This document shows positions 5,334 through 5,988 of a stretch of DNA of 5,988 nucleotides, in pieces. The notes under the pieces were generated by a model. The model saw nothing but the letters and a program-made list of their open reading frames with translations, did not search any database and was not told the DNA's origin. Where the stretch lies: positions 9,204 to 15,191 of the forward strand of contig PMIZ01000436.1 in assembly GCA_003157225.1 (NCBI GenBank). Reading direction: 5' to 3'. Each line of letters opens with the position of its first letter. Within the stretch, counting starts at the first letter, position 1. Origin of the DNA: Actinomycetota bacterium. Lineage in GTDB: Bacteria; Actinomycetota; Thermoleophilia; RBG-16-64-13. Both the position numbers and the translations under genes were made by a program.

Positions 5334-5342
5334 ATGATAGCA
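5334..5342 (-). promoter_or_regulatory. Extended -10 promoter of gcvH
   Basis: The minus strand reads TG-C-TATCAT: a TGn extension (complement of 5340-5342) plus a -10 hexamer (complement of 5334-5339). No TTGACA-like -35 is seen at 16-18 bases, as is common for extended -10 promoters. Start near 5327 would leave a leader of about 29 bases that includes the strong gcvH Shine-Dalgarno. Confidence 0.4.
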
Positions 5343-5375
5343 CAGCGGTTTTCCGCGCCGGAGAATGGATGGCCC

Positions 5376-5403
5376 TGTGAACGTCTCCCCCGGCTTGTAT
5401 ACT
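5376..5403 (+). promoter_or_regulatory. Promoter of the mglB-mglA unit
   Basis: TATACT at 5398-5403 matches the -10 consensus at 5 of 6. TGTGAA at 5376-5381 (16-base spacing) is the best -35 and is poor. A start near 5410 gives a leader of about 28 bases containing the palindrome at 5413-5423 and the ribosome binding site. It diverges from the gcvH promoter. Confidence 0.4.
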
Positions 5404-5412
5404 GTGAGTGCA

Positions 5413-5423
5413 GGGTCTGACCC
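5413..5423. repeat. Palindrome GGGTC-T-GACCC in the mglB leader
   Basis: Perfect 5-base arms around one central base, just downstream of the predicted transcription start and one base before AAGGAGG. A protein bound at this spot would block the promoter. With only a one-base centre it cannot form a good RNA hairpin, so a DNA operator is the more natural reading. Confidence 0.3.
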
Positions 5424-5424
5424 G

Positions 5425-5431
5425 AAGGAGG
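5425..5431 (+). promoter_or_regulatory. Ribosome binding site deciding the mglB start
   Basis: A near-perfect AAGGAGG lies 6 bases before the GTG at 5438. This makes that codon the start rather than the in-frame GTG at 5408, which lies almost at the predicted transcription start. Confidence 0.85.
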
Positions 5432-5437
5432 ATCGCG

Positions 5438-5932
5438 GTGGCACGTCGCAGAGGTCTCGTCATTAACGACGAGCAGATGCAGATGATAGACGCTGTTCTC
5501 AGCAAGCTGCAGCGCGTAGCCGGCTCCACCTTCGTCGCCCTGATCTCTACTAGTGGCCAACCCATCACTACCGCTCCGCCCGACGTGGATGCCGACACCT
5601 TGTCCCTGGCTGCACTGGCCGCCGGTTCTTTTGCGGCTACTCGCCAACTGGCCGAGGTCCTGAAGGAACGAGAGTTCACCCTCTTGTTCCACGAGGGCCG
5701 CGAATCGAATCTTCACGTGGTGCAGGTGACCGAGCAGATCCTCCTGCTGATCACCTTCGGCCACGATACCCAGGTCGGCCGGGTGAGACTCTACACGAGC
5801 AGGGCAGTCGAGGTGCTCAAGCCGATTTTCGAAGATGCCGAAGAAGACCACGGGGGCGAACAGGTGATCGATCGCGATTATTCCCGGGAGGCTGGAACCG
5901 CGATCGACGACTGGTTCCCCCGCACCGAGTGA
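5438..5932 (+). CDS. mglB: MglB-like Roadblock/LC7 protein
   Basis: Protein of 164 residues with a Roadblock/LC7 domain (about 14-125). MglB proteins dimerise and act on the Ras-like GTPase MglA as activating and exchange partners, setting cell polarity for gliding or type IV pilus motility. Typical features are the opening helix (DEQMQMIDAVLSKLQRVAG), a strand-rich core (FVALISTSGQPI), a helix with AALAAGSFAATRQLAEVL, and LLLITFGHDTQVGRVRLY, recalling the domain's conserved hydrophobic end. After an acidic stretch (132-138) the tail VIDRDYSREAGTAIDDWF resembles the C-terminal helix of Thermus MglB as I remember it. The N-terminus is basic (ARRRG). The MglA-like gene begins 22 bases after the stop, so the two are almost certainly co-transcribed. 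Roadblock proteins are diverse in actinobacteria, where many pair with GTPases and sensor kinases; the tail and partner favour MglB. Confidence 0.82.
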   Translation: MARRRGLVINDEQMQMIDAVLSKLQRVAGSTFVALISTSGQPITTAPPDVDADTLSLAALAAGSFAATRQLAEVLKEREFTLLFHEGRESNLHVVQVTEQILLLITFGHDTQVGRVRLYTSRAVEVLKPIFEDAEEDHGGEQVIDRDYSREAGTAIDDWFPRTE

Positions 5933-5954
5933 CTAGTGGGCTAGGGAGCAGCGC

Positions 5955-5988
5955 GTGGCACTGATCAATCTTGCGGCGAGAGAAATAA
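5955..5988 (+). CDS. mglA: Start of MglA-like small Ras-family GTPase (3' truncated by window)
   Basis: A GTG at 5955 has GGGAG (5944-5948) 6 bases upstream and opens a frame reading MALINLAAREI to the window edge. The final TAA in the sequence is not in this frame. MglA proteins begin in this way (a short strand with IN..A.REI) directly before the P-loop strand, so the G1 motif should lie in the next 15 or so codons. Position immediately after an MglB-like gene is the classical arrangement. Only 11 residues are visible, so the call leans on context. MglA is the polarity GTPase that recruits motility machinery to the leading pole and, in several bacteria, interacts with the type IV pilus. Confidence 0.65.
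   Translation, partial: MALINLAAREI

Noticed and set aside
5408..5437. 10-residue extension of mglB from the GTG at 5408
   Set aside because: The extension is encoded by the leader palindrome and the AAGGAGG ribosome binding site, which clearly serves the GTG at 5438.
5288..5851. 187-residue open frame antisense to mglB
   Set aside because: Shadow of mglB that would also overlap the gcvH start and both divergent promoters.

Overview
The window (about 60% GC by eye) looks like chromosome of a deep-branching, non-filamentous actinobacterium with type IV pili. The main clue is the block gcvH - rsiG-like - FHA protein - MerR regulator. Its gcvH/garA/ftsR part resembles the Mycobacterium/Corynebacterium order (Rv1826-Rv1827-Rv1828). 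A short RsiG-like anti-sigma protein with one c-di-GMP motif also points to a basal actinobacterium, since single-motif RsiGs are known from that branch (Rubrobacter). The phylum is an inference from protein features and gene order, not from a search.

Layout. 1-897 (+): 3' part of pilT, the pilus retraction ATPase, cut by the window edge. 898-1024: intergenic leader with a sigma28/WhiG-like -10 element and a hairpin. 1025-2239 (+): pilC, the pilus platform protein. 2240-2332: short convergent gap with a small palindromic element. 2333-2851 (-): apt. 2852-3030: gap with nothing convincing beyond small palindromes and a weak -10. 3031-3786 (-): MerR regulator of FtsR type. 3794-4570 (-): FHA protein with a helical N-terminus, a zinc ribbon and a GarA-like ETT phospho-motif. 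4577-4861 (-): RsiG-like protein. 4915-5298 (-): gcvH. 5299-5437: divergent promoter region. 5438-5932 (+): MglB-like Roadblock protein. 5955-end (+): first codons of an MglA-like GTPase. No RNA genes, insertion sequences or CRISPR arrays were seen.

How the parts may work together. The pilT-pilC pair and the mglB-mglA pair both belong to surface motility and pilus polarity. Between them lies an rsiG-FHA-merR cluster. In Rubrobacter radiotolerans, a single-motif RsiG dimer plus c-di-GMP sequesters the sigma factor WhiG, and this switch controls type IV pilus expression. Here an RsiG candidate with E34-x3-S38-x2-R41-x3-H45-x3-D49 lies about 2.6 kb from pilC, and the pilC leader has GCCGATAC, one base from the WhiG/FliA -10 GCCGATAA. 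This suggests a locally encoded c-di-GMP/anti-sigma/pilus circuit. The sigma gene is not in the window, and the -35 match is weak.

The rsiG-FHA-merR operon appears to have its own promoter (TTGATG-N17-TATAGT) that would start transcription at or next to the rsiG GTG codon, giving a leaderless mRNA. A perfect GGTTCC/GGAACC inverted repeat fills most of the promoter spacer. It is an operator candidate, possibly for the MerR regulator encoded at the end of the same operon.
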